Shown: positions 1-8,282 of the stretch, one piece after another
Position numbering within the stretch: the first letter of the stretch is position 1
Layout of the letters: every line of letters begins with the position of its first letter
From: Marinoscillum sp964351625
GTDB lineage: Bacteria; Bacteroidota; Bacteroidia; Cytophagales; Cyclobacteriaceae
Direction of reading: 5' to 3'
DNA length: 64,000 nt
Assembly (NCBI GenBank): GCA_964351625.1
Contig: CAYGOV010000002.1
Location: 1 to 64,000 of the forward strand
Made by a program: the position numbers and the translations under genes
Notes under the pieces: model-generated
What the model was told of the DNA's origin: nothing
Seen by the model: only the letters and a program-made list of their open reading frames with translations
Databases searched by the model: none

Positions 1-17
1 CGTCGCCAGTCTTTATA

Positions 18-51
18 AAACCCTTTCGATTCCTATCGAAAGGGTTTTTTT
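18..51 (+). terminator. Rho-independent terminator of a gene left of the window
   Basis: A perfect 13-bp stem (18-30 pairing with 35-47) encloses the loop TCCT and is followed by a run of seven T. It would end a transcript entering from the left. The bases before it are too few to name that gene. Confidence 0.85.
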
Positions 52-134
52 GTTTAATCGTATCTTGTTTTAAGACCGATTGGTTTTGATATATAATAGC
101 TTTACAATAGCATGACAAATAGCAGTAACAATTA

Positions 135-2075
135 ATGTTCTTTCAGAATCCTTATGCTCTTTGGGCGCTGTTAATTTTAATCGTCCCAATTGTTTTACAC
201 TTCTTTAATTTTAGAAGATATAAAACTATCTATTTCTCGAATGTCTCCTTTCTGTGGAACGTTCAGACTACTACTAAATCAAAATCTACATTAAGAAAGT
301 TGCTACTTTTAATAGTACGACTTTTTCTTATTACAATCTTGGTACTAATGTTTGCTAGGCCTGTATTTGGTGATGAAGCTAATGAGCAGACCTCCAATGT
401 AGTTTCAATTTATATAGACAATTCGCGAAGTTTAGATCAATTGGATGATTTTGGGAATCCACTTTTGTATAGAGTGATAGAACAATTACAGTCTGGAGTT
501 GTGTCTACATCTGAGGAGCAATATTTTAATTTTTTGAATAATAATGGAGAAGCTAATTCTGGAATTAATATATCATCTTATCATCCCAAATTAACAAATA
601 GAAAGCTCGTATTTGATGAATTGGTGGATCGTATAAATCAGAAGTCACTAAGCGTTGTAAATGTCTATTCTGATTTTCAACGTACGACTTTGGGAGATTT
701 AGGAAAAGTTTTTAGTGATACTACAACTGCTTACTATTTTAATTTACTTGTTATAGAACGAGGATTTCAGAATATATATATCGATAGTCTTTGGCTAGAG
801 GAAAGTGGTAATGGGGGTGGATCTAATAGATTGCAGATTAAGTTGAGTAATGCAGGAAGTACAGAAAGAGAAAATATATTGGTGCGTGTGTCACAAGAAA
901 ATTCTCAGCTTTTTTCTAAATCAATATCAATAAATGCTAATTCCTCAAACTTGGTAAACGTGGACTTAGGGAGTAATAAGGATTACTCAGGGAGATACGA
1001 AGTGGCCATTAATGATGAATATTTGACATTTGATAATAAGTTTTATTTTCAGATACCAACTAGGGAAAAGGTAAACGTGCTGATTGTAAATAATGTAAAT
1101 ACTCAGACTTCATTTTTAACGGCAGTATATGGCAATCGAGAACTTTTTGAATTGGCAATATACTCGGTAGAGAATGTGAATTTTGATCAACTCAAAGCTA
1201 CCAACCTCATTGTTTTGAATGGATTTAGTTCTACACCACCTTGGCTTGACATTGATAGAATTGACGCTAAAGTATTGTATTTACCAAATGAAAATTCTCG
1301 GAATACGGCAATTGATATAAATGGATTTGACCTAACGTTAGTTGATACACAGTCAAGTAAGCTTGCCCGTGAGACAATTGAGAGTGAGATATTTAAAGGA
1401 GTATTGAGCGATAAGCCTGAAAATATGGCATTGCCTTTTGCAAAACCAATATTTGAAATGGCTGGATACGTTAAAACTCATATTGAACTAGAAAATGGAT
1501 CTAAACTTTTGGTTCAAAACTCAAATGGTGATTATTTGCTGAATACAGTCTTTACTGATACCAGCACCAATTTGCATATGCATGCATTATTTGTACCTAT
1601 GATGTATCATATTGCCAATACTGCGATAAATGAACCACTTTATTGCAGAATTGATGAACAAACATTCACTGCAAATTTGCCTCCGGAATACAATTCCGAT
1701 AATTTGAGGCTAATTGGCAATGGGTTGGTTTTATTCCCAAATGCACGCATCAATAATAGGGAATTGGTAATTGACATACCAGAAGAATTGGAACAATCAG
1801 GGCATTATGATTTGATCTATGCAGGAGATACGCTCTCAAGGCTTGCTTTTAATTATGATAAAGCTGAGTCAATTGTTGATGTGTATTCATTCGAAGAGAT
1901 GAAACGAATCACCTCACCTTATGATCACATCAAAGTTTCTGAAATTAATGGAGGATTGGATTTTGGCAACAAGAATGCATCTTCCATCCGGGAATTTGCA
2001 TTATGGAAATATGCTCTATTTTTGGTGTTAGTTTTTATTCTCACAGAGTCGCTCATAATTAGGTTCTCTAAATGA
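135..2075 (+). CDS. BatA-domain membrane protein (aerotolerance-regulator type N-terminus)
   Basis: 646 residues. The N-terminus carries the typical BatA-type pair of membrane helices (about 8-25 and 55-76) separated by an 'FRRYKTIYFSNVSFL'-like linker. A large extracytoplasmic region follows, and a single helix closes the C-terminus (about 622-642). Residues 95-99 read DNSRS, which fits the DxSxS core of a von Willebrand A metal site, so a VWA-like fold is plausible. No enzyme motif is visible. The last bases overlap the next start by 4 (ATGA), so it heads the operon running to about 6.3 kb. BatA-type proteins in Bacteroidota are commonly encoded near dihydroorotase-like and glycosyltransferase genes; the role here is unknown, presumably envelope-related. 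Confidence 0.8.
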   Translation: MFFQNPYALWALLILIVPIVLHFFNFRRYKTIYFSNVSFLWNVQTTTKSKSTLRKLLLLIVRLFLITILVLMFARPVFGDEANEQTSNVVSIYIDNSRSLDQLDDFGNPLLYRVIEQLQSGVVSTSEEQYFNFLNNNGEANSGINISSYHPKLTNRKLVFDELVDRINQKSLSVVNVYSDFQRTTLGDLGKVFSDTTTAYYFNLLVIERGFQNIYIDSLWLEESGNGGGSNRLQIKLSNAGSTERENILVRVSQENSQLFSKSISINANSSNLVNVDLGSNKDYSGRYEVAINDEYLTFDNKFYFQIPTREKVNVLIVNNVNTQTSFLTAVYGNRELFELAIYSVENVNFDQLKATNLIVLNGFSSTPPWLDIDRIDAKVLYLPNENSRNTAIDINGFDLTLVDTQSSKLARETIESEIFKGVLSDKPENMALPFAKPIFEMAGYVKTHIELENGSKLLVQNSNGDYLLNTVFTDTSTNLHMHALFVPMMYHIANTAINEPLYCRIDEQTFTANLPPEYNSDNLRLIGNGLVLFPNARINNRELVIDIPEELEQSGHYDLIYAGDTLSRLAFNYDKAESIVDVYSFEEMKRITSPYDHIKVSEINGGLDFGNKNASSIREFALWKYALFLVLVFILTESLIIRFSK

Positions 2076-3337
2076 AATTAATTCTCTCTAATGCTCTAAT
2101 ATTTGATCAAGTATCAAAATATCATGGGACAACACACGACGTAAAGATTGAGGATGGAGTGATTGTACAAATAGGGAAGGGCCTTCAAGATGCAAAATCT
2201 ATTGATTTGGTTGGGAGTCTTTTAACACCCTCATTATTTGATCTTTTTGCTAATTTCAACGAACCTGGACTAGAGCACCGAGAAGATATCAATTCTGGTA
2301 TAGCAACTGCGGCTTTTGCTGGGTTCACAGATGTGTGTGTAATGCCAAATACTAGCCCTGTAGTTGAGAAGAAATCAGATATAAATTTTCTAAAAAGCAA
2401 GTCTCACTCTGGAGTTACAATTCATCCATTGGCTGCCGTAAGCGAAGGATGCCTTGGTGAAAACCTGACAGAAATATTGGATTTGAATGATGCAGGAGCT
2501 GTTGCCTTTGGTGATGGATTAAATCCGATTTGGAATGGCGAATTGCTATTAAAGGCTTTACAGTATGTGCAGAAATTTGATGGTCTATTAGTTGTAAGAC
2601 CTAAAGACATTCATTTGTCTCAATTCACTCACATGCATGAAGGTATCATGAGCACATCCTTGGGGTTGAAGGGGGAACCTTCGATTTCTGAAGAAATAAG
2701 TCTTAAAAGAGATATTGATATCTTAAGATATGCTGGAGGTAGGATTCATTTTACTCACCTAAGTACTGCTGAAGGTGTAAACCTCATAAAGGCAGCTAAG
2801 AAGGAAGGGTTAAAAGTGACTTGTGACGTGGCGTTGAATCAGCTAGTATATACTGAAGATGATCTAATCGACTATGATACAAACTATAAAGTAGATCCAC
2901 CTTATAGAGGTGAGAGAGATAGGAGGGCACTTATAAAGGGCTTACGGGAAGATGTGATTGATGCAATAGTCACTTCCCATCAACCACAAGATATAGAGTC
3001 TAAAGAATTGGAATTTGATCTTGCCACGCCAGGCGTGTGTAGCATGCCTACCGTTTTTGCGTCCCTACAAAACATAAGCAATGAATTACCTCTTGAGATA
3101 AGTCTTCAGAAATTCTCAAATGGCCCACGAGCTATCTTGAGGAAGGATCCAGTGCACATTGAAGTTGGCAGTACAGCTAAATTTGCAATTTTTAATCCGA
3201 ATAGTGTTTGGAAGTTTGATAGAAAAACGAATCCTTCTAAGTCCCATAATTCTCCTTTATTAAATAACGAGCTTACAGGCTCTTGTCTAGGGATTTTTGA
3301 TGGTTTATCCTACTATCGGAACAAGTCAATTATATGA
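2072..3337 (+). CDS. Dihydroorotase-like amidohydrolase, probably catalytically inactive
   Basis: 421 residues, the usual length for class I dihydroorotase, and alignable over its whole length. Conserved landmarks are NEPG (63-66), the THLSTAEG loop, NYKVDPP and a late 'ATPGV' segment. The catalytic set is gone. The D-x-H-x-H metal motif reads D57-L-F-A-N61, the usual 'TPHHL' segment reads ALNQL, and the catalytic Asp of 'TDHAPH' is Ser in TSHQPQ. Pseudo-dihydroorotases of this kind are known (PyrC', which supports aspartate transcarbamoylase in Pseudomonas); by analogy a structural role is the best inference. It overlaps its neighbours by 4 bases on both sides (ATGA). Orotate-pathway enzymes are not nearby, so a true PyrC should be encoded elsewhere. 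Confidence 0.8.
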   Translation: MKLILSNALIFDQVSKYHGTTHDVKIEDGVIVQIGKGLQDAKSIDLVGSLLTPSLFDLFANFNEPGLEHREDINSGIATAAFAGFTDVCVMPNTSPVVEKKSDINFLKSKSHSGVTIHPLAAVSEGCLGENLTEILDLNDAGAVAFGDGLNPIWNGELLLKALQYVQKFDGLLVVRPKDIHLSQFTHMHEGIMSTSLGLKGEPSISEEISLKRDIDILRYAGGRIHFTHLSTAEGVNLIKAAKKEGLKVTCDVALNQLVYTEDDLIDYDTNYKVDPPYRGERDRRALIKGLREDVIDAIVTSHQPQDIESKELEFDLATPGVCSMPTVFASLQNISNELPLEISLQKFSNGPRAILRKDPVHIEVGSTAKFAIFNPNSVWKFDRKTNPSKSHNSPLLNNELTGSCLGIFDGLSYYRNKSII

Positions 3338-3843
3338 TTAAAATTTCGATTAAGTACGCAGTACTCTGTGGTATTTTCCTCATGGTGAGTTATCACATAT
3401 CTGTGTTTTTCAACTCAAATCCGCTTATTGATGTCAGTCATCTGATTTTTGATTTGATCCTTTTTGGCCTTTTTATATTTTTCGGACAGAAAGAGTTTAA
3501 GACTTATCAAAGTGAGGGTGTATTTCATTTTTGGCAAGGTATGACGATGGGTTTCTTAATTTATTCCATTGCTGCAATAGTATTTGGGATCGGTCTTTAT
3601 GGTTATTTTTTGATGGAGCCAGAAGCGATAGAAATTTACAAAGAAGAAGCGCTAACCTTCCTGCAAGAGCGATCTGACATGTTCATTTCAGAATTTGGTG
3701 AGCAGCGATTGATAGAACAAAAAGCAGAGATTGAAGCTATCACCAAAGTTGATTTGCTTAAAAGTGCAATGGTTAAAAAAATATTGGCCGGATTCTTTAT
3801 TACCCCAGTTATATCAATAATTTTAAGGAAACAACCTAAATAA
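3334..3843 (+). CDS. DUF4199 family membrane protein (first of two)
   Basis: 169 residues with four predicted membrane helices. It begins with the 'KYAVLCGIFLMVSY' helix typical of DUF4199 and has a short FGQKEFKTYQ loop between helices 2 and 3, followed by a 'FHFWQGMTMGF' helix. A charged extramembrane stretch (about 95-140) precedes the last helix. The start overlaps the dihydroorotase-like stop (ATGA), so the two are translationally coupled. DUF4199 has no assigned biochemical function; it is restricted mainly to Bacteroidota and is often found next to glycosyltransferases, as here. Confidence 0.75.
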   Translation: MIKISIKYAVLCGIFLMVSYHISVFFNSNPLIDVSHLIFDLILFGLFIFFGQKEFKTYQSEGVFHFWQGMTMGFLIYSIAAIVFGIGLYGYFLMEPEAIEIYKEEALTFLQERSDMFISEFGEQRLIEQKAEIEAITKVDLLKSAMVKKILAGFFITPVISIILRKQPK

Positions 3844-3850
3844 CAAAACG

Positions 3851-4372
3851 ATGGAAGAAACCAAAGATGTATCTATGAAAAGCGTTGCGCTGAAATATGG
3901 TGTAATCAGTGGATTGATAGGAATCATATATTTCTTAATGCTTGATTTTTCTGGCATGTCTGCAAATCAAGCATTGGGAATGGTTGGTCTGCTTTTTACT
4001 GCTGTAATTATGTTTTTGGCACAAAAAGAATTTATCCGTGATGGGGACGGATTTATGAACTATGGCCAAGGATTAGGATTGGGTACTTTGATGTCACTAG
4101 TCTCATCTATCATCTCTAGTATATTTACTTTTATCTATATCAGCTATGTGAATACGTCTTTTATGGAGACTATGAAACAGCAACAAATCGTTGCACTAGA
4201 GGAACAAGGAATGTCAGACGCTCAAATAGAGCAGGCTTTGAAGATGTCAGAGAGCTTTAGTGGACCGACAGCAATTCTTATATTCGGAATTATAGGAGGT
4301 GTCTTCTTTGGTTTTATAATCTCACTGATTGTATCAGCGATAACTAAAAAATCTCGCCCTGAATTTGAATAG
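3851..4372 (+). CDS. DUF4199 family membrane protein (second of two)
   Basis: 173 residues, four predicted membrane helices, same architecture as the preceding gene. Shared landmarks are the N-terminal 'LKYGVISGLIGI' helix, an AQKEFIRDGDGFMNYGQGLGLG loop/helix (compare GQKEFKTYQ and FWQGMTMG in its neighbour) and a soluble helical stretch near 105-135. It is therefore a tandem duplicate that has diverged. It starts 7 bases after the neighbour's stop. The function is unknown; position between the dihydroorotase-like gene and two glycosyltransferases suggests a membrane partner in glycan or lipid-linked sugar work, which is inference only. Confidence 0.8.
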   Translation: MEETKDVSMKSVALKYGVISGLIGIIYFLMLDFSGMSANQALGMVGLLFTAVIMFLAQKEFIRDGDGFMNYGQGLGLGTLMSLVSSIISSIFTFIYISYVNTSFMETMKQQQIVALEEQGMSDAQIEQALKMSESFSGPTAILIFGIIGGVFFGFIISLIVSAITKKSRPEFE

Positions 4373-4375
4373 TTA

Positions 4376-5350
4376 GTGACAGATAAGCCTATTTCCCTAT
4401 CTATTATTGTTCCTGTCTTTAACGAAGAAGAGTCCTTACCAGAATTATTTGATTGGATTTGTAATGTCGTAGATAAGGAAGGCTATGATCTCGAAGTGCT
4501 TTTCATTGACGATGGTAGTACGGATACTTCATGGGAAGTAATCTCCGACCTAAACAGGAAGGATGCTCGTGCAAAGGGATTGAAATTCAACAGAAATTAC
4601 GGCAAATCAGCTGCCCTTCAGACTGGGTTTGATGCAGCTAAGGGGATGGTAGTGATCACAATGGATGCTGATCTTCAGGACAGTCCTGATGAGATTCCAG
4701 GCTTAGTAAAAATGATACTTGAGGAGAAATACCATCTTGTGTCAGGCTGGAAGGCAAAACGTCATGATCCTATTGGCAAAACTATACCTTCTAAGTTCTT
4801 CAATGCAATCACAAGGAAAGTATCTGGGATCAAACTACATGACTTCAACTGTGGACTAAAGGCTTATCATAGAGATGTAATTAAGCATATTCAAGTCTAT
4901 GGAGAAATGCATCGTTATATTCCCTTGATTGCCAAATGGAATGGTTTTTCTAGAATAGGTGAGAAAGTTGTTCAGCACAGGGAGCGCAAATACGGGATCA
5001 CCAAATTCGGTCTGGAACGCTTCTTAAATGGCTTTCTGGATTTGATTTCAGTTACGTTCGTCTATCGATTCAGAAAGAATCCAATGCACTTTTTTGGTTC
5101 ACTAGGAACAGTTTCATTTCTTTTTGGACTCTTTGTCACAGCATATATCATAGGTGATAAACTTTGGAATATCTATCATCAACTTCCAATACGTGATGTT
5201 GTTGATCAACCGTTATTCTTTCTTTCATTAGTAGCCTTAGTGATAGGTTCTCAGTTGTTCTTGACTGGTTTTATAGCAGAGATGATCATACAGGTAAATC
5301 CTAGGAAGAACGACTATTTGATTATTGAGCGGACTTCTGACAATGCCTAA
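4376..5350 (+). CDS. Family 2 glycosyltransferase, polyprenyl-phosphate sugar transferase type
   Basis: 324 residues. The GT2 catalytic domain (about 5-230) shows VPVFNEEESLPEL, DDGSTD, NYGKSAALQTGF and the metal-binding MDADLQD motif. Two C-terminal membrane helices (about 240-262 and 280-305) give the GtrB/DPM1-like layout, so the likely reaction is transfer of a nucleotide-activated sugar to undecaprenyl phosphate at the inner face of the cytoplasmic membrane. The start is GTG, 3 bases after the preceding stop; no in-frame ATG precedes the GT2 core. It overlaps the next gene by 8 bases. It could serve glycosylation of exported proteins or an O-antigen-like modification; the sugar cannot be read from sequence. 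Confidence 0.85.
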   Translation: MTDKPISLSIIVPVFNEEESLPELFDWICNVVDKEGYDLEVLFIDDGSTDTSWEVISDLNRKDARAKGLKFNRNYGKSAALQTGFDAAKGMVVITMDADLQDSPDEIPGLVKMILEEKYHLVSGWKAKRHDPIGKTIPSKFFNAITRKVSGIKLHDFNCGLKAYHRDVIKHIQVYGEMHRYIPLIAKWNGFSRIGEKVVQHRERKYGITKFGLERFLNGFLDLISVTFVYRFRKNPMHFFGSLGTVSFLFGLFVTAYIIGDKLWNIYHQLPIRDVVDQPLFFLSLVALVIGSQLFLTGFIAEMIIQVNPRKNDYLIIERTSDNA

Positions 5351-6341
5351 ATTCTCCATCGTAGTGCCTGTGTACAATAGGCCAGATGAGGTAAAAGAAC
5401 TTCTGGCTACTTTGACCAAGCAGACCTTTAGTGATTTTGAAGTGGTCATTGTAGAAGATGGGTCAACGATTAAATCGGAGGAGATTGTTGAAGAATACCA
5501 GCAACAAATCAATATTAACTATTTATTCAAACCGAATGGAGGCCAAGGGTTTGCCAGAAACCACGGTTTTGAGCAGTGTAGCGGAGAGTTTTTTATAGTT
5601 CTAGATTCGGATTGCATGATTCCTGAGCAATACTTGGCTGCCATCAATAGTTACTTAGATAAGAATCCAGTAGATGCCTTTGGTGGCCCAGATGCTGCGC
5701 ATTCATCTTTTACGCCTATTCAAAAGGCCATAAGTCAAACTATGACAAGTTTCTTTACCACTGGGGGAATACGAGGAAACAAAACACATGTTGGTACTTA
5801 TCATCCACGTAGCTTCAACATGGGGATGACTCGTGAGGTCTATGAAAAGACTAAAGGCTATCGTATTCCATTTATGGGAGAGGATATGGAATTCAGTACA
5901 AGGATTCTTCAAATGGGTTTTAAAACAGCACTGATTCCTGACGCATTTGTTTATCACAAACGAAGAACCGATCCAATGAAGTTTTTCAAACAACTTATGT
6001 ACTTTGGTAGGGCAAGGATTAATTTAAGTAGATTTCACAAAGGACAAATAGGGTTAGTTCACCTTTTTCCAGCTGTTTTCACACTTGGTTTGATACTTTC
6101 TATGTTAGCTCCTTTAGTTGTTCCAAAGCCATTTGGAAATCTGGGAATACAGTTTTACTCTACTTATTTATTACTTGTTTTTGCTGAAAGTTTAATAAAA
6201 ACAAAATCGATTCGAGTGGCATTATTGACACCACTAATGACGATTCTTCAAATGACTGGCTATGGATTTGGTCTTGTATACGAATGGATTAGAAAACTTG
6301 GTGGTATTGACCCGAACACCAAATACATCGAGCTTTACTAG
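5343..6341 (+). CDS. Family 2 glycosyltransferase, membrane anchored
   Basis: 332 residues from the ATG at 5343, which lies inside the end of the previous gene. An in-frame TTG at 5325 would add 6 residues and is less likely. GT2 motifs: VPVYNRPDEV, VEDGST, NGGQGFARNHGF, DSDCMIP (DxD) and GEDMEFS. After the catalytic domain (about 1-235) come three to four hydrophobic segments. It differs clearly from the upstream GT2 (no GtrB layout, 'GGQGFARN' instead of 'GKSAALQ') and so probably elongates or decorates a glycan rather than loading the lipid carrier. It is the last gene of the operon from 135; I see no clear terminator after it. Confidence 0.85.
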   Translation: MPKFSIVVPVYNRPDEVKELLATLTKQTFSDFEVVIVEDGSTIKSEEIVEEYQQQININYLFKPNGGQGFARNHGFEQCSGEFFIVLDSDCMIPEQYLAAINSYLDKNPVDAFGGPDAAHSSFTPIQKAISQTMTSFFTTGGIRGNKTHVGTYHPRSFNMGMTREVYEKTKGYRIPFMGEDMEFSTRILQMGFKTALIPDAFVYHKRRTDPMKFFKQLMYFGRARINLSRFHKGQIGLVHLFPAVFTLGLILSMLAPLVVPKPFGNLGIQFYSTYLLLVFAESLIKTKSIRVALLTPLMTILQMTGYGFGLVYEWIRKLGGIDPNTKYIELY

Positions 6342-6384
6342 GTATTTGGATTATTAGCCGTTTAGGTTCTTGGGTTGTTTGGTC

Positions 6385-7152
6385 TTAGAGTTTTTCTACT
6401 CGATAGATAATTTCTTCCTTAGGTAAAGCATAACGATCAACCTCTTCTAAGGGCAAATCAAAAACTAGTTTTTCCTCGGTAACCTTAAATCCTTGACTTG
6501 CAAGTCGATTTCCATAGTCTTTTCCGAACATGCGGACATGATCATCTTGTCCAAACTCCCGTTCACGATCCGATTGTGAAATGATGGATTTATCCTCATA
6601 TGTACTGTCTTTAAGTGGATAAAAGAATGGAACTTGTAGAATTGCCCATCCACCTGGCTTAAGTACCCTCAGCATCTCACGCATTGCTAATAAGTCATCT
6701 TCCACATGCTCCAGCACATGATTACAGAAGATAACGTCAAAGGTATTTTCCTCAAAAGGGATATCATGAATGTCCATTTTCACTTTTGCTAATGGAGACT
6801 CAATATCACCAGTGATGTAATCGAGATTTGGAAGACCTTCGAATCGATCCATGAAGCTCAGTTCAGGAGCAATATGAAGCATCTTGTTTTTACGAGTAAA
6901 AAAGTCTGTTTTTCGCTCAAGATATAGCCATATAAGTCGATGGCGCTCTAGTGCTAAGCAATTGGGGCACAAGGCATTGTCTCTTGACTCGCGACCGTAT
7001 GGAAGAAACTTTCGGAAAGTCGAATGACACACTGGGCATTCCACATTATTTCCACGATAAAATAGCGCCGCAACGCGTAGACCATGATGACTTACTAGTT
7101 GTAAATATTTTCTGGGGACGTTGCGCAGCAAAAAGCTGATGAGTCGCTTCAT
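6385..7152 (-). CDS. SAM-dependent class I methyltransferase with N-terminal zinc ribbon
   Basis: 255 residues from the start used here. An N-terminal Cys4 knuckle (CPVC ... CPNC, about 20 residues apart) is followed by a Rossmann methyltransferase: MLHIAPE as motif I region, DIHDIPF at the acidic position, and FCNHVLEHVEDD, the classic Methyltransf_11 post-I/II segment, then LKPGG. An ATG 27 bases upstream (7179) is also in frame. I prefer 7152 because a perfect promoter -7 match (TATCTTTG, minus strand 7184-7177) overlaps the longer start. It lies convergent to the glycosyltransferases, so a sugar or lipid substrate is possible but unproven. Confidence 0.8.
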   Translation of the reverse strand: MKRLISFLLRNVPRKYLQLVSHHGLRVAALFYRGNNVECPVCHSTFRKFLPYGRESRDNALCPNCLALERHRLIWLYLERKTDFFTRKNKMLHIAPELSFMDRFEGLPNLDYITGDIESPLAKVKMDIHDIPFEENTFDVIFCNHVLEHVEDDLLAMREMLRVLKPGGWAILQVPFFYPLKDSTYEDKSIISQSDREREFGQDDHVRMFGKDYGNRLASQGFKVTEEKLVFDLPLEEVDRYALPKEEIIYRVEKL

Positions 7153-7176
7153 AAAGTGATGAATTCGATTGGTGTT

Positions 7177-7184
7177 CAAAGATA
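7177..7184 (-). promoter_or_regulatory. Candidate -7 element for the methyltransferase gene
   Basis: Minus-strand TATCTTTG matches the Bacteroidetes TAnnTTTG box exactly, 24 bases upstream of the ATG at 7152. No TTG is present at the expected -33 spacing, so the call is tentative. Confidence 0.35.
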
Positions 7185-7237
7185 TTTAAGATCACTATCT
7201 TTAAGTATTAATCACTCGCCAAAGAATTAATATTGAT

Positions 7238-7666
7238 TTGAAGACGCTTGTTCAGGTTGTTTCGATTGCTTGTTTCTCATTGGTAATGAGCGCGCAGAGC
7301 TATTCTCAAAATGTGGTTGACAACTCCTATACTTTGCATTTTCCTACAGAGAATATCAGGTTCAATAAGGATGCAAATAATCCTTCGAATCAGCCAAAAC
7401 GAAAAAACATTTCCTATATCTATAAAGAATCGTCTAAAGGAATACTTTATGGAAATCCATGTGTAGTAGAGGCTACACGCAAAATGGGTTTTGAGTATGT
7501 GCTCCAGCCGTCCGGAATACCGGGTAGCCCCGGGAATGAAGAGTTGGAGCGCAATAATTTTTTAGTGAATTTGAAATTGATTTTTACACGTGGGCCATTT
7601 TGGAAACTCACACTCAATAAGCGTATTAAGCAATGCCGGATCAATTCTGGAGATATCGTCGGTTAA
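7238..7666 (+). CDS. Small secreted protein of unknown function
   Basis: 142 residues starting at TTG, chosen because it gives a complete signal peptide (MKTLVQ, hydrophobic core, then SAQSYSQ as probable cleavage region near residue 24); the first internal ATG would cut the signal. The mature part is about 118 residues, basic, with two Cys (one mid-protein in GNPCVVEAT, one near the end in KQCRINSG) that could form a disulfide, and a Pro/Gly loop around 'PSGIPGSPGNEE'. No family recognised. It starts 58 to 85 bases from the divergent methyltransferase gene, depending on which methyltransferase start is used, and ends 12 bases before the thioesterase gene. Confidence 0.6.
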   Translation: MKTLVQVVSIACFSLVMSAQSYSQNVVDNSYTLHFPTENIRFNKDANNPSNQPKRKNISYIYKESSKGILYGNPCVVEATRKMGFEYVLQPSGIPGSPGNEELERNNFLVNLKLIFTRGPFWKLTLNKRIKQCRINSGDIVG

Positions 7667-7678
7667 ATCTAATATTCA

Positions 7679-8266
7679 ATGGAGGCACTTTCAATTAATT
7701 TTTCTCGCACTACTCGCACTGAGTTGATGATCCCTAGTTACGCAAACTTTGGAGGTAAAATCCATGGCGGAATCTTACTCTCATTGATGGATAAGGCAGC
7801 CTATGCTTGTTCTAGTAAGCATGCTGGCACTTATTGTGTTACAGTTTCTGTAGATGAAGTTGAGTTTCTTGCACCTGTGGAAGTAGGCGACTTGGTTCAT
7901 CTAAATGCTTCTGTGAATTATGTGGGAAATACATCTCTAGTGGTAGGTATACAGGTGACTGCTGAGAATGTTAAAAATCACACTGTAAAGCATACCAATA
8001 CTAGCTATTTCACCATGGTGGCGAAGGATGATGATAACAATTTGATGATAGTGCCACCACTATTGCTGGAAAGCATGGAAGATATCCGACGATTTATTGA
8101 AGCTATCAAAAGAAGGAATTTGAAGTCTGAGGCGAACAGTAAAATGCAAAAAGCTCAGAACCACTTTGTGCTTGCAGAAGACTTTCCACTCTTGGCGGGT
8201 CAGCGCTATGAATCCAACCTTTCTAAAGGGCATGCAGCATTGGATGATCTATTCACTGACACCTAA
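7679..8266 (+). CDS. Acyl-CoA thioesterase, hotdog fold
   Basis: 195 residues. The hotdog domain (about 5-125) has the family's core: N-F-G-G-K-I-H-G-G, in which Asn and the following helix 'LLSLMDKAAYACS' form the active site, and VDEVEFLAPVEVGDLVHL on the next strands. This places it with YciA/ACOT-type acyl-CoA hydrolases, which split acyl-CoA to free acid and CoA in the cytosol. A helical tail of about 60 residues follows that is absent from the shortest family members. It converges on the J-domain gene with only 16 bases between stops, with no obvious terminator. Confidence 0.85.
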   Translation: MEALSINFSRTTRTELMIPSYANFGGKIHGGILLSLMDKAAYACSSKHAGTYCVTVSVDEVEFLAPVEVGDLVHLNASVNYVGNTSLVVGIQVTAENVKNHTVKHTNTSYFTMVAKDDDNNLMIVPPLLLESMEDIRRFIEAIKRRNLKSEANSKMQKAQNHFVLAEDFPLLAGQRYESNLSKGHAALDDLFTDT

Positions 8267-8282
8267 TCTCAGTGCTTACAAA

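Noticed and set aside
1..17. 3' end of a tRNA or gene before the first terminator
   Set aside because: Seventeen bases are too few to identify anything.
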